A stretch of DNA of 64,000 nucleotides from Paenibacillus sp. HW567. Its GTDB lineage: Bacteria > Bacillota > Bacilli > Paenibacillales > Paenibacillaceae. This document shows positions 18,294 through 27,252 of the stretch, piece by piece. How positions within the stretch are numbered: position 1 is the first letter of the stretch; every line of letters begins with the position of its first letter. Made by a program: the position numbers and the translations under genes. The notes beneath the pieces were generated by a model. That model was not told the origin of the DNA. It worked only from the letters and a program-made list of their open reading frames with translations, and did no database searches. Where the stretch lies: assembly GCF_000374185.1 (NCBI RefSeq), contig NZ_KB910518.1, positions 5,423,003 through 5,487,002 on the forward strand. The letters are read 5' to 3'.

Positions 18294-19397
18294 TTAGATT
18301 TTGCTGCTCTTGGCAATTACAAATGGACGTTTGCTGTCTCCGACAAGTATCCTGTTCTTGCTCAAATGCACGTCTTTATCCATGATGACATTTTCGATCA
18401 CGGCATTCTCTTCAATTACGCATTTCTGCATAATGACAGAGTTGACAATGCGCGCCCCCTTGCGGATCTGCACTCCCCGGAAAATCACGCTGTTCTCCAC
18501 CGTTCCGGCGATAATGCAGCCGTTGGCGACAAGACAGTTGCTGACCTCTGCACTGTCCAGATACCGGGTCGGGGCTTCATATTTAATCTTGGTCTGTACC
18601 TGGTTCTCCTTGAACAGCCCGAAATAGTTATCCTGCTGAAGCAGGCTCAGGCTATTCTTATAATAGCTCTCCAGAGAGTTGATTACCGCATGGTACCCCG
18701 TATACTCATATGCGGCGATTTTGAACTTGTGGCGGTTCTTCTGGATAACATCGCGAAAGAAATAGCTTTCCCCATGAGCTATGCAGTATTCCACCTGCTC
18801 CAAAAACAGCTTCTTCTCCATAATGAAAATATCCAAATACACATTCGGATGATCCTTCTCATGGTGAATTTCCGTTACGGCATTCTCTTCGTTCACCTCA
18901 ACGCGCAGGCACAGGTCATGCTCAGGCTGAAGCTGGTCTATTTTTTTGTAGACAAGGGTAACGTCAGCCTCCTGCTCCAGATGATATTGATACACCTCCT
19001 GAAGATCAACGGTGTTAATATGCTGGCTGCCGGAGAACACAATATATTTGGCTGAAGCCCTTTTGAAGAAATCGAGATTGTTGTGGTAATGCTGGAGATC
19101 CCCAAGGGAAGTATCCGTTGGATCGTTCCAGTCGGGCGGCAGGATGAACAATCCTCCGTGCTTGCGGTTCATATCCCATGACTTGCCGTCGCCAAGATGG
19201 TCCATCAGGGAGCGGTATTTGCGGCGGACGAACAGTCCCACGCTCTCCAGCTCCGCCCGCATCATATTGGAGAGGACAAAATCAACCAGCCGGTAACGGC
19301 TGGCAAAAGGCACGGCCGCGCCACAGCGGAAATAGGTCAGCTCATTTAGTTTATCCAGTTCATGGTCAAGATTAATGACGCCCATCAGTTGTTTCAT
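18294..19397 (-). CDS. glgD: GlgD, regulatory paralogue of ADP-glucose pyrophosphorylase
   Basis: A 367-residue protein with a nucleotidyltransferase fold followed by a left-handed beta-helix. It keeps the family outline (FASRYRLVDFVLSNMM, DMNRKHGGLFILPP) but lacks the N-terminal GGxGxRL nucleotide loop of GlgC, having MGVINLDHELDKLNELT instead. That is the signature of the non-catalytic GlgD subunit, which in Bacillus and Geobacillus pairs with GlgC to give an active ADP-glucose synthase. Starts 23 bases after glgC. Confidence 0.94.
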   Translation of the reverse strand: MKQLMGVINLDHELDKLNELTYFRCGAAVPFASRYRLVDFVLSNMMRAELESVGLFVRRKYRSLMDHLGDGKSWDMNRKHGGLFILPPDWNDPTDTSLGDLQHYHNNLDFFKRASAKYIVFSGSQHINTVDLQEVYQYHLEQEADVTLVYKKIDQLQPEHDLCLRVEVNEENAVTEIHHEKDHPNVYLDIFIMEKKLFLEQVEYCIAHGESYFFRDVIQKNRHKFKIAAYEYTGYHAVINSLESYYKNSLSLLQQDNYFGLFKENQVQTKIKYEAPTRYLDSAEVSNCLVANGCIIAGTVENSVIFRGVQIRKGARIVNSVIMQKCVIEENAVIENVIMDKDVHLSKNRILVGDSKRPFVIAKSSKI

Positions 19398-19420
19398 TGG
19401 AGTCCACCGTCCTCTGCTGG

Positions 19421-20584
19421 TTATATGGTTTTGGCCGCTATGCTTTTCCGTTTCTTGCTACGATTGTCGATCAGCAGAATTTCATCCTCGTTCTCCCGCT
19501 CGGTACCAATTTCCATATAATCCTCAATTTCCGTGTTTTCGCTGATGATGGCTTTATGAATTCTGACGTTTTTGCCGATTTTGACCTTAGGCATAATGAC
19601 CGAATCGGTAATCATGCTGCCCTCGCCCACTTCCACCCCGTAGAAGAGCACCGAATGCTTCACTTCTCCGCGTACGATGCAGCCTTCATTGATAATGCAG
19701 CCCGATACCTTCGCTCCGGGAGCGACATACTGCGCCGGCTGATTCGGATTACGGGTGAAGATACGCCAGCCCGGATCATTCAAATTCAGCGGCGGGGTAT
19801 CGCTCAGCAGGTCCATATTGGCTTCCCATAGGCTTGTCACCGTACCCACATCCCGCCAGTACCCTTCAAAAGGATAAGCGTACAGGGACTGGCCGTCCCC
19901 AAGCATGAGCGGAATGATGTCCTTGCCGAAATCATGGGACGAGCCGGCATTCTCCCCATCCTCCAGCAGATGCTTGCGCAGAACCTCCCACTTGAAAATA
20001 TAGACACCCATTGATGCCAGTGTACTCTTGGGCTTAGCTGGCTTTTCTTCAAATTCGTAAATCTTCAGGTCATCCTCAGTATTAAGTATGCCAAATCGGC
20101 TGGCCTCCTCAAGGGGAACATCAATGACCGAAATCGTGCAATCGGCATTTCTCGCCTTGTGGTACTGCAGCATTGCGTTGTAGTCCATTTTATAGATATG
20201 GTCGCCGGACAGAATAAGCACATGCTCCGGGTCAAATTGTTCAACAAATTTAAGATTACGGTAAATCGCATCGGCTGTTCCCCGATACCAACTGCTTCCG
20301 TTCTCCCGTTCATGCGGCGGCAAGACGAATACACCGCCATCCTTGCGGTTCAAATCCCAGTCACTGCCTACTCCAATGTAGGAGTGCAGCACAAGCGGCT
20401 CATATTGCGTCAGCACACCCACTGTGTCAATGCCTGAATTGGAGCAATTGCTCAAGGGGAAGTCGATAATCCGATAGGTTCCCCCAAAATAAACAGCGGG
20501 CTTAGCAAGCGACTTGGTCAATCCCTTCAACCTTTTCCCTTGGCCTCCCGCCAATAGCATGGCTACCATTTCTTTTTTCATCAT
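19421..20584 (-). CDS. glgC: Glucose-1-phosphate adenylyltransferase GlgC
   Basis: Makes ADP-glucose, the glucosyl donor for glycogen. The 387 residues show AMLLAGGQGKRLKGLTKSLA at the N-terminus, the substrate loop KPAVYFGGTYRIIDFPLSN, GTADAIYRN, the catalytic LSGDHIYKMDY and the sugar-binding FEEKPAKP. The C-terminal part is a hexapeptide beta-helix. AAGGAGG precedes the ATG at 20584. First gene of the glg operon, behind a long leader of about 185 bases from the predicted promoter. Confidence 0.97.
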   Translation of the reverse strand: MMKKEMVAMLLAGGQGKRLKGLTKSLAKPAVYFGGTYRIIDFPLSNCSNSGIDTVGVLTQYEPLVLHSYIGVGSDWDLNRKDGGVFVLPPHERENGSSWYRGTADAIYRNLKFVEQFDPEHVLILSGDHIYKMDYNAMLQYHKARNADCTISVIDVPLEEASRFGILNTEDDLKIYEFEEKPAKPKSTLASMGVYIFKWEVLRKHLLEDGENAGSSHDFGKDIIPLMLGDGQSLYAYPFEGYWRDVGTVTSLWEANMDLLSDTPPLNLNDPGWRIFTRNPNQPAQYVAPGAKVSGCIINEGCIVRGEVKHSVLFYGVEVGEGSMITDSVIMPKVKIGKNVRIHKAIISENTEIEDYMEIGTERENEDEILLIDNRSKKRKSIAAKTI

Positions 20585-20776
20585 GGAAGAGCCTCCTTGA
20601 CTTATGGGTATTGAAGCATGTAATCAATCAGATGGTTGAATAGAGCATTCCAGAAAGAGGTGCTGCAAAAGAGATGATCTTGACAGGAAATGTGATAAGG
20701 TCAAAAACGGGGAAAACGATGGAATATGGACAATTCACCAGGTCCAGGATAAGACTCAAGACCGGTTTGTATCCTT

Positions 20777-20805
20777 ATTGTAAAGTGTTCTATAGCCGCC
20801 GTCAA
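20777..20805 (-). promoter_or_regulatory. Predicted sigma-A promoter of the glg operon
   Basis: On the minus strand TTGACG, 17 bases, TACAAT: a near-consensus housekeeping promoter. It would start transcription near 20770 and leave a leader of about 185 bases before glgC. Apart from this and the terminator at 20918, I see nothing else in 20585-20972. Confidence 0.65.
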
Positions 20806-20917
20806 AACCCTTTATTGCCCCCAATTGAAAACTTTAAAATTCTAACTGTATTTCTTATGAAGCTAGATGTATTCGAATTGCATCCTCATCCTCAACAAGT
20901 ACAGCACTGAAGCGAAA

Positions 20918-20953
20918 AAAAGCACCCAGCAGTATGCTGGAGTGCATTTTATG
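20918..20953 (-). terminator. Terminator of the membrane acyltransferase gene
   Basis: Imperfect stem GCACCCAGCA / TGCTGGAGTGC; read on the minus strand it runs into seven T. It starts about 20 bases past the acyltransferase stop. Confidence 0.75.
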
Positions 20954-20972
20954 TGTAAAATTCCGAACCCGC

Positions 20973-22094
20973 TCAATGATGCGCCGGAGCCACTATTTTC
21001 TTTTTCACAAATAACCGTTTCAGGAAAGCGTACACCTTGGCAAAAGCATACACCAAGCAGAACGAGCAGGCTACCGTTGTCAGATAGACCATCAGCAGAG
21101 CCACGAAGAACGGCAGTTGGTCGACCAGTCCGCCAAACAGCTTCAACACGAAGTACAACACAAACACATTCACGGTAAATGCGCGGTACGCATATGTGGA
21201 CAGCCATTTATAGAACGGAAGCGCACGCGACTGGCGGGCTATTAGATGTCTCGCCAGCATGTAGATCAAAGCTATTACAACCAGGCTATATAGCGTCATG
21301 GATGGCTTCAGGTAGATCAGGTTGCCGAAGCTCATATCCTTGAAGCCATAACTGAAGAACTCTCTATTGGTCCAGATAAGCAGCAGCAGCATGACCGGAA
21401 TGAGGATAAATTGGACCCGGCGGAGCACGCCGTCGAATCGGTCCTTGTATACCCAGGCGATTCCTCCCAGTAGAGCGTAAATAAAATAGCTGACGAATAC
21501 ACGGTCCAGGTAGCGCAAGCTAACTGCGTATTCAGCACGGAAGACATAGGTGTCATACATCCACAACCACGCGCCAAAGATCAGGAAGCTTACGATTAGT
21601 GTCGGAATGACCCGCGATGGCTTGGCAAGGAAATTGTAGCTGACATAGATCAGCACCGGCATCAGAATCTGGAACTGTAGCATCATCACCGTATACCAAT
21701 ATTGTGGCGAGGAATTACCGATGACATAGGATTCAATCAGTGTCCAGAACGAGGTGGCATGGGTGTTAACCTGCACACTCGGAATTAAGATCAGGCTTGC
21801 CGTCGCCCATAGAAAGTAGGGGATGACCAGCTCGTAGAACTTTTCCTTGTAAAAATGGCCCACCTTCGTATGCTGATTCCCTTTAACCATTCCATAAACG
21901 ATGGCAAAAATAAAGACTGGGGCTGTATACTTTACCAGATTATAGATTACAGCTAACAATGCTAAATCTCCATTTCCGTCCGCATGCTTCAGGAACATTC
22001 CAAGCACGCTCTGCAGGATGGCTCCGCTGACGGCAAATACCTTTAAAATATCACTTTCATTAATATTTAATTTTAATTCCGATGTTTTTTCCAT
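20973..22094 (-). CDS. Acyltransferase-3-like integral membrane protein
   Basis: About 373 residues with ten or so transmembrane helices and the general layout of acyltransferase family 3 (OafA/OpgC-like): an early ILKVFAVSGAILQSV helix, VKYTAPVFIFAIVYGM, FYELVIPYFLWA and the QYWYTVMMLQFQILMP segment that normally follows the catalytic region. The usual catalytic His of the first helix (RxxAxxxVxxxH) is not evident, so activity is uncertain. The start has no good ribosome binding site. It lies downstream of mdcG with an 80-base gap and may or may not be co-transcribed. Confidence 0.7.
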   Translation of the reverse strand: MEKTSELKLNINESDILKVFAVSGAILQSVLGMFLKHADGNGDLALLAVIYNLVKYTAPVFIFAIVYGMVKGNQHTKVGHFYKEKFYELVIPYFLWATASLILIPSVQVNTHATSFWTLIESYVIGNSSPQYWYTVMMLQFQILMPVLIYVSYNFLAKPSRVIPTLIVSFLIFGAWLWMYDTYVFRAEYAVSLRYLDRVFVSYFIYALLGGIAWVYKDRFDGVLRRVQFILIPVMLLLLIWTNREFFSYGFKDMSFGNLIYLKPSMTLYSLVVIALIYMLARHLIARQSRALPFYKWLSTYAYRAFTVNVFVLYFVLKLFGGLVDQLPFFVALLMVYLTTVACSFCLVYAFAKVYAFLKRLFVKKKIVAPAHH

Positions 22095-22174
22095 AAAACG
22101 CACATAACCGTTTGCCGATTAATCTCTCAGCTAAACGATCGTGCTCTCCCCCTCACCTTGGATAAAAGCTCATA

Positions 22175-22795
22175 TCACCGCCAAGGGCTCCGGACCAGCT
22201 TCGGCCCCAGAGGCGTCCGCAGCACTACTGTTTCAGCCCGGCTGTCGATGATTTCACGCAAAATATAGGCTCCTTCCGCGCACTCGACTTGAATGTCGAT
22301 CCGCGCTTCCAGTTGATCAAACTCGTACAAAAGATTGGCTGCCGTTTCGAAATTGAAATGGCACTCCCAATCAATAACAAGATCAAGATCGCTGGTTTCC
22401 TTCAGCGACGGAGTACCCGTTACCAGTTCAAAACCGGCACTGCCGGTCGGTCCCCAACGCCAGTTCGTCATCAGCTCTGCAACCTGATCCATGATCCGAA
22501 GAACAGGCAAGGCCTGTCTTTCCGCAGGCACCACCTTCCACATCCTGTTCTCGGCAATCTCATACGGCGAGATAATGCGCCCGATGCCTTGCGGGGCAAG
22601 GAAGGCAGGCTCCCGCTGATTTCGCTGGGCTCCCCGAATCCCCACTGGAACGCTGCCGTCTTGATACCGTTCCGCACGCCGGACGACAACAAAGGGAGTA
22701 CGTAGCAGTGAAGTGGTGACCCACTCCCTTTCTTCATCCATTACAAGATAGGACAAATCGGACACCTCAATCAGGTCATGCGGCCGGATTACCAC
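22175..22795 (-). CDS. mdcG: Phosphoribosyl-dephospho-CoA transferase MdcG (holo-ACP synthase of malonate decarboxylase)
   Basis: Nucleotidyltransferase that attaches 2'-(5''-triphosphoribosyl)-3'-dephospho-CoA to the carrier subunit MdcC. The 206 residues carry the nucleotidyltransferase motif GSAGFELVTG with SDLDLVID and a third acidic strand RIDIQVE. The opening RPHDLIEV and WVTTSLLRTPFVVVRR are typical of MdcG. GTG start overlapping the end of mdcDE by 7 bases. Last gene of the operon. Confidence 0.92.
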   Translation of the reverse strand: MVIRPHDLIEVSDLSYLVMDEEREWVTTSLLRTPFVVVRRAERYQDGSVPVGIRGAQRNQREPAFLAPQGIGRIISPYEIAENRMWKVVPAERQALPVLRIMDQVAELMTNWRWGPTGSAGFELVTGTPSLKETSDLDLVIDWECHFNFETAANLLYEFDQLEARIDIQVECAEGAYILREIIDSRAETVVLRTPLGPKLVRSPWR

Positions 22796-24462
22796 TGCTG
22801 CCGTAATACCTCACGCACCTTGAGCGTGGCTTTACGACCGCCGGCCAAGGCTTCCTGCGTTTGCAGGCGGAAGCTAAGATCACGCTTTGCTCCCACGGTT
22901 GAAGAAATAGCTTCGGCAATGGCCCGTTCGACTGCGGCCACATCAGCGGCTTTCGGTGCGTCCGCTTCAATGTCGGACAGCAGACGGTATAGAGGTCCCA
23001 GCGTGCTGTAACTGTTCACGTCGTATGCCATGGCCGGGACTTTCTTCGTTGCCTCTTCCAGCTCTGCAATCGTCCGCTTGGTAATCCGGGCCGCGGAGGC
23101 TTTCGACATCGCCTGAATGTTGATCTTGTCATCATTCAATGCAATCAGGCGGTTGGACTGCAAGCCATGAGCCAGGAAAGCACCGGAGATTGCATTGCCA
23201 ACAATGACACCGATGACGGGATGGCCCTGCAGTCTGGCTGTAGCGTAAGCGTCGGCACTGGCGGCAAGCGCCAGGCTGATACCGACCATCTCTTCTTTGT
23301 AGCCATAAGCCTGGCTCGGCACGTCGATTACGGCGATAATTGGGCGTTTCACTTCCTTGTGCTCATCCTGCTTGATGGCATCACGCACGATTTGCGCAAG
23401 TGTCCAGCCTTCCAGAAGACCAACCTCCCCTTTACGGGCGCGCTGGAAGCGACTGCGGGCATCCGGCACGACAGAGATGACCCTGGTGAGTACGCCGTTC
23501 TTTGTAACATCAGCGGCCAGTACCGAAGGCACTTCACTGACTGGATGAACAATGCCTGTCAGCAGTGAGAACCAGTGGTAGCCCCGGCTGTCGGCAATAT
23601 CCGCCTTACCCTCCTGTGCTAATGAAACAGACTGCGGAGTGGATGTATGCTGGCTATAAAATTCCCGGTAACGCTCAGGTGTCCATTCACCCTGGGTATC
23701 CAGCTTCGCGAGCAAGCTCAGGTGAAAATCAACTTGTTCGGTTTTAGCCGGTTTGGCCGGTGCAGCAAACGCCGTACTGACCGCATCAATTACAGCTTCC
23801 GTCGTGTCTTCCACGACCTCGTCCACCAATCCCGTCGCAAAGCGCTGATTAACGCCAATCGTGTTCCAGATAAGCGCCTTGTCACTGGAGTCAAATTCCA
23901 TCACGCCGGCTTCCTGCTCAATAACCTCCGGCCCGTTAAGACCAAGCCGTGCTTTCTTGGTAGCAATCAGGGTTGTGAACAACTCTGCTGTAATGGACAT
24001 CCCCCCGAAGGCACCGACGCGTCCAGGTATCAGCCCAACCACTGGAACATACTTGCGGAGCGCCACGATTTGCGTGCAGATTTCCGAGATTGACAGCAGT
24101 CCATAATTCGCTTCCTGCAGTCTGACACCACCGGTATCGAAGATCATGACTGGATAAAGCGTATGGCCCTGTTGGTTCTCTTCCACGGCAAGCTCCAATG
24201 CACCGGAAATTTTGGCACCGCTGACTTCCCCGATGCCTCCGCCCTGAAAGGCGCCCTCCATCGAGATGATCAACACCTTCTGGCCACGGATCGTTCCAAG
24301 TGCCAGTACAATGCCGTCATCACTTTGCGGGACAATGCCCTGCGGTTCCAAATGCGGAGATTGTATGTTGTCCAGCGGGCCTAGCAGCTCGCGAAACGTT
24401 CCTTGATCAAGCAGTGCTTTGGCACGTTCGCGTCCGTTCAGCTCAACAAAACTATTCTGCAT
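22789..24462 (-). CDS. mdcD/mdcE: Fused malonate decarboxylase beta and gamma subunits (malonyl-S-ACP decarboxylase)
   Basis: The decarboxylase half of the complex, turning malonyl-S-ACP into acetyl-S-ACP and CO2. In one 557-residue chain, residues 1 to about 275 match the MdcD carboxyltransferase fold (VLIISMEGAFQGGGIGEVSG, FDTGGVRLQEAN, GRVGAFGGMSI), and about 285-557 match MdcE (RGYHWFSLLTG, VIDVPSQAYGYKEE, VIVGNAISGAFLAHG). In Klebsiella, Pseudomonas and Acinetobacter these are separate genes; here a Pro/Ala/Lys linker joins them. Start ATG 24462 follows GGAGGTG; its first 11 bases overlap mdcC. No frameshift is visible. Confidence 0.93.
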   Translation of the reverse strand: MQNSFVELNGRERAKALLDQGTFRELLGPLDNIQSPHLEPQGIVPQSDDGIVLALGTIRGQKVLIISMEGAFQGGGIGEVSGAKISGALELAVEENQQGHTLYPVMIFDTGGVRLQEANYGLLSISEICTQIVALRKYVPVVGLIPGRVGAFGGMSITAELFTTLIATKKARLGLNGPEVIEQEAGVMEFDSSDKALIWNTIGVNQRFATGLVDEVVEDTTEAVIDAVSTAFAAPAKPAKTEQVDFHLSLLAKLDTQGEWTPERYREFYSQHTSTPQSVSLAQEGKADIADSRGYHWFSLLTGIVHPVSEVPSVLAADVTKNGVLTRVISVVPDARSRFQRARKGEVGLLEGWTLAQIVRDAIKQDEHKEVKRPIIAVIDVPSQAYGYKEEMVGISLALAASADAYATARLQGHPVIGVIVGNAISGAFLAHGLQSNRLIALNDDKINIQAMSKASAARITKRTIAELEEATKKVPAMAYDVNSYSTLGPLYRLLSDIEADAPKAADVAAVERAIAEAISSTVGAKRDLSFRLQTQEALAGGRKATLKVREVLRQQW

Positions 24463-24751
24463 AATTAAGCACCTCCAAAACTTGGGCAAATCTTAAAGCA
24501 ACAACCCCCGGAGTCGCACCGAAGTCATGTACTGTTACATGAGCCGTAATCTGATAACGTGTGAAGAAGCGGCCCAGTACGTTGTCCCATACCTGTCCGA
24601 AGCCATCGCTTCCGGTAAGAAGGCTAACTGTGGTCACACCGCCTTCCAACGGCTCCATAATAATCTCCAGATCTCCTGATCCGACAACACCGATATGCAC
24701 CGGTCTCTCAATCGGCTTATCCGTTTTATATTGAAATTGCAGTTTCTCCAT
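24452..24751 (-). CDS. mdcC: Malonate decarboxylase acyl carrier subunit MdcC (delta)
   Basis: Acyl carrier of 99 residues, exactly the family length. The attachment serine is Ser25 in VVGSGDLEI, where the phosphoribosyl-dephospho-CoA group is linked. The ATG at 24751 is preceded by GGAGGTG; the frame continues 10 codons upstream, but that extension would break the family N-terminus. Confidence 0.94.
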   Translation of the reverse strand: MEKLQFQYKTDKPIERPVHIGVVGSGDLEIIMEPLEGGVTTVSLLTGSDGFGQVWDNVLGRFFTRYQITAHVTVHDFGATPGVVALRFAQVLEVLNYAE

Positions 24752-24777
24752 TTCTGGGAACACCTCCAAGGTAAAGT

Positions 24778-25602
24778 TCAATGCACAAGAAATAATGTAG
24801 CGGCGAGCAGATCAGCACTGCCTCCGGGTGAGAGGCGTCTAGTGGTGCAATATTCGGACAGACGGTAAAAGAGCTTTCGACCTGTCTGCGAGCGGAAGCC
24901 GTCCGCACTGAGACAAGCACCGGCCATCCGCTGAATTGCCGCCAGATCTTCCAAGCTCCCGCGGTGCAGAATACAGGTATCCTCCACCTTGGACATCAGA
25001 GCCAGCAGCGCCTCAATCCGCGCTTCATCCTCTGCTTTCCCACCGGCTCTGGCCCGGAGCAAGGCTGGCAATGCGGCTTCCCTGATATGCGGAAAACCCA
25101 GCTTAGCTTCCTCGGCCGCCCCCATCACTTTGTATTTCCGCTGTACTGCCTGGCCATTGGTAGGTGCAGATGGCTGGTAGCGGTCTTCAAATGAGGCAAT
25201 TTGACCGGCGGTGCTCATGATGCGGTGCGGATCACATTCTCCGGGACAGGCCGCACGCGCACTGGTCAGCAGACCCAGTGCCCAGATCGCCCCTTTGTGT
25301 GTATTCACTCCATTCGTGGCGGAGAACATCTGCTGCTCCCCCTCGCGTCCGATTGAGGCGATCTTCTCACGCAGGGACTGATCGACCGGATGAAGATACG
25401 AGGCATCGGCGATTCGTTGAAACGTCTCTTCTAAGGCCCGGGCCGATTTAATCATCAGCCCGATGGACATATCGCTATGGGAGCCGCTGTCCCTGGTATC
25501 GACCAGTCCCGGCTTAGGTGTTAGCAGCGCCTCGTCCACAAGCGCCTGCACAGCTTTGGCGGCCAAGTCGGCCCCGAACGTCGTACTGGCTGCGGTAAGC
25601 AT
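24778..25602 (-). CDS. mdcB: Triphosphoribosyl-dephospho-CoA synthase MdcB
   Basis: Builds the prosthetic-group precursor from ATP and 3'-dephospho-CoA. The 274 residues contain the CitG/MdcB motifs LLTPKPGLVDTRDSGSH (about 27-43), GVNTHKGAIWALG (about 98-110), VEDTCILHRG and the C-terminal LSPGGSADLLAATLF. Starts 3 bases after the mdcA stop. Together with mdcG it makes this operon self-sufficient for cofactor assembly. Confidence 0.95.
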   Translation of the reverse strand: MLTAASTTFGADLAAKAVQALVDEALLTPKPGLVDTRDSGSHSDMSIGLMIKSARALEETFQRIADASYLHPVDQSLREKIASIGREGEQQMFSATNGVNTHKGAIWALGLLTSARAACPGECDPHRIMSTAGQIASFEDRYQPSAPTNGQAVQRKYKVMGAAEEAKLGFPHIREAALPALLRARAGGKAEDEARIEALLALMSKVEDTCILHRGSLEDLAAIQRMAGACLSADGFRSQTGRKLFYRLSEYCTTRRLSPGGSADLLAATLFLVH

Positions 25603-25605
25603 AAC

Positions 25606-27252
25606 TTAGGACCAGGTCCGGAATTTGGCCGGCGGCTGATATAATCCATCAGACCAGTCCACCAGATCATTGATGGTCTGGGCCGCAAGCAGGGAACGCT
25701 TAGCTTGTCTGCGCATAATGCCGAGATCCTCAGGCAGCGCCACAATTCCTCTGTCGCGGAGTACGGTCACATCGCTTTCTTTGCTCTCCATACCGAGCGG
25801 AGTAACTCCGGCAACGGCTGCCAGCGCCTGCTTTCTTTCTTCAATACTGTCTGTTTTATATAGGTAAGCAATACCTTCTTCGGTAACGACATGAGTAACA
25901 TCGTCTCCATAGATCATGATCGGAGTAACGGCAAGTCCAGACTCCTCCTTCACCTTAATCGCATCCAGCGATTCCACAAAGACCGGCTTTTTGTTGGCAC
26001 CGTACGTCTCGATCATCTGCACAACCAGCTTCTGGCCTTTGGACAGCTCATGCGGATGTTCGATCATGTCCAGCCAGGCCGGCGTAGCATGCCGGCGTCC
26101 ACGGGGATCATGCCCCATGTTCGGCGCTCCACCGAAGCCGGATAGACGGCCGGCAGTCACGGTAGAAGAATTGCCGAGCGGGTCCATCTGCAGCGTTGAT
26201 CCGATGAACATATCCACGGCGAATTGACCGGCTACCTGGCCCATCGCCCGGTTAGAGCGCATATTGCCGTCTTTTCCGACGAAGAATACGTCACTTCGTG
26301 CCGAAATATACTTTTCCATTCCCACTTCGCCGCCGAAGCTGTGAATGCTCTCTACCCAGCCGGTTTCAATTGCCGGAATCAGCGTCGGATGCGGATTCAG
26401 CACCCAGTGCTTGGCAATCTTGCCTTTCAGCCCAAGCTGTTCGCCATAGGTCGGCAACAGCAGTTCGATTGCGGCTGTATTAAAGCCGATGCCATGATTC
26501 AGAGACTGTACCTGGTGTTTGCCGTAAATCCCCTTAATCGCCATCATTCCCATCAGGATTTGCAGCTCTGTAATGTTTTGCGGATCTCGGGTAAACAACG
26601 CTTCTAGCGCATAAGGCTTGTCGGCCTGCACAATGACATCCACCCAGGATGCCGGAATGTCCGTTCTCGGCAACACATCCACGATTTCATTGACCTGTAC
26701 AATGACAATGCCATCCTTGAACGCGGCGGCTTCTACGATTGTCGGTGTCTCTTCTGTATTAAAACCGGTATACAGGTTGCCTTCGCGGTCAGCTTTATCG
26801 GCAGCAACCAGCACCACATCCGGAATAAGATCGACGAACAAACGTCCAAACAGTTCCAGGTACGTATGAATATCACCGAGCTTCAGCGTTCCGTCCTCAA
26901 TCATTTGCGCAACACGCAAGCTCTGGGAGCCGCAATAGGAAAAATCAAGTTTGCCGGCTATTCCGCGTTCAAAGATATCCAGATGCTCGGGTCTGGAGAT
27001 GCTCGACATAATCATGTGCAGGTTGTGTACCTTGCCCGGATCGACTTCCAGCAGTTTCTGCGACAGGAAGGATGCCTGTTTCTGGTTGTCCCCCTCCAAA
27101 ACCACTCTGGCTCCCGGTTCAAGCAGTACCTCCATTACTTCAACAATACGTGAGGCATCGACGTATTTTCCTTCCAGCCATTGTTGAACTTTATTTAGTT
27201 TTTCAAGTTTATGGTCGCGTTTTTGCGACCAGGAACGTTGCACTTTGTTCAT
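25606..27252 (-). CDS. mdcA: Malonate decarboxylase alpha subunit MdcA (acetyl-S-ACP:malonate ACP transferase)
   Basis: Exchanges the acetyl group on the carrier for malonate. The 548 residues show GDNQKQASFLSQKLLEVDP near 55, SYCGSQSLRVAQ, the GLKGKIAKHWVLNPHPTLIPAIE stretch and GLAVTPIMIYGDDVTHVVTEEG near 450, all characteristic of MdcA and of the CoA-transferase fold. Start ATG 27252 overlaps the mdcH stop in an ATGA; the frame is open six codons upstream but only within mdcH. Confidence 0.96.
   Translation of the reverse strand: MNKVQRSWSQKRDHKLEKLNKVQQWLEGKYVDASRIVEVMEVLLEPGARVVLEGDNQKQASFLSQKLLEVDPGKVHNLHMIMSSISRPEHLDIFERGIAGKLDFSYCGSQSLRVAQMIEDGTLKLGDIHTYLELFGRLFVDLIPDVVLVAADKADREGNLYTGFNTEETPTIVEAAAFKDGIVIVQVNEIVDVLPRTDIPASWVDVIVQADKPYALEALFTRDPQNITELQILMGMMAIKGIYGKHQVQSLNHGIGFNTAAIELLLPTYGEQLGLKGKIAKHWVLNPHPTLIPAIETGWVESIHSFGGEVGMEKYISARSDVFFVGKDGNMRSNRAMGQVAGQFAVDMFIGSTLQMDPLGNSSTVTAGRLSGFGGAPNMGHDPRGRRHATPAWLDMIEHPHELSKGQKLVVQMIETYGANKKPVFVESLDAIKVKEESGLAVTPIMIYGDDVTHVVTEEGIAYLYKTDSIEERKQALAAVAGVTPLGMESKESDVTVLRDRGIVALPEDLGIMRRQAKRSLLAAQTINDLVDWSDGLYQPPAKFRTWS

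Noticed and set aside
20674..20910. A 78-codon plus-strand frame upstream of glgC
   Set aside because: It lies antisense to the predicted glg promoter and leader and has no protein-like features.
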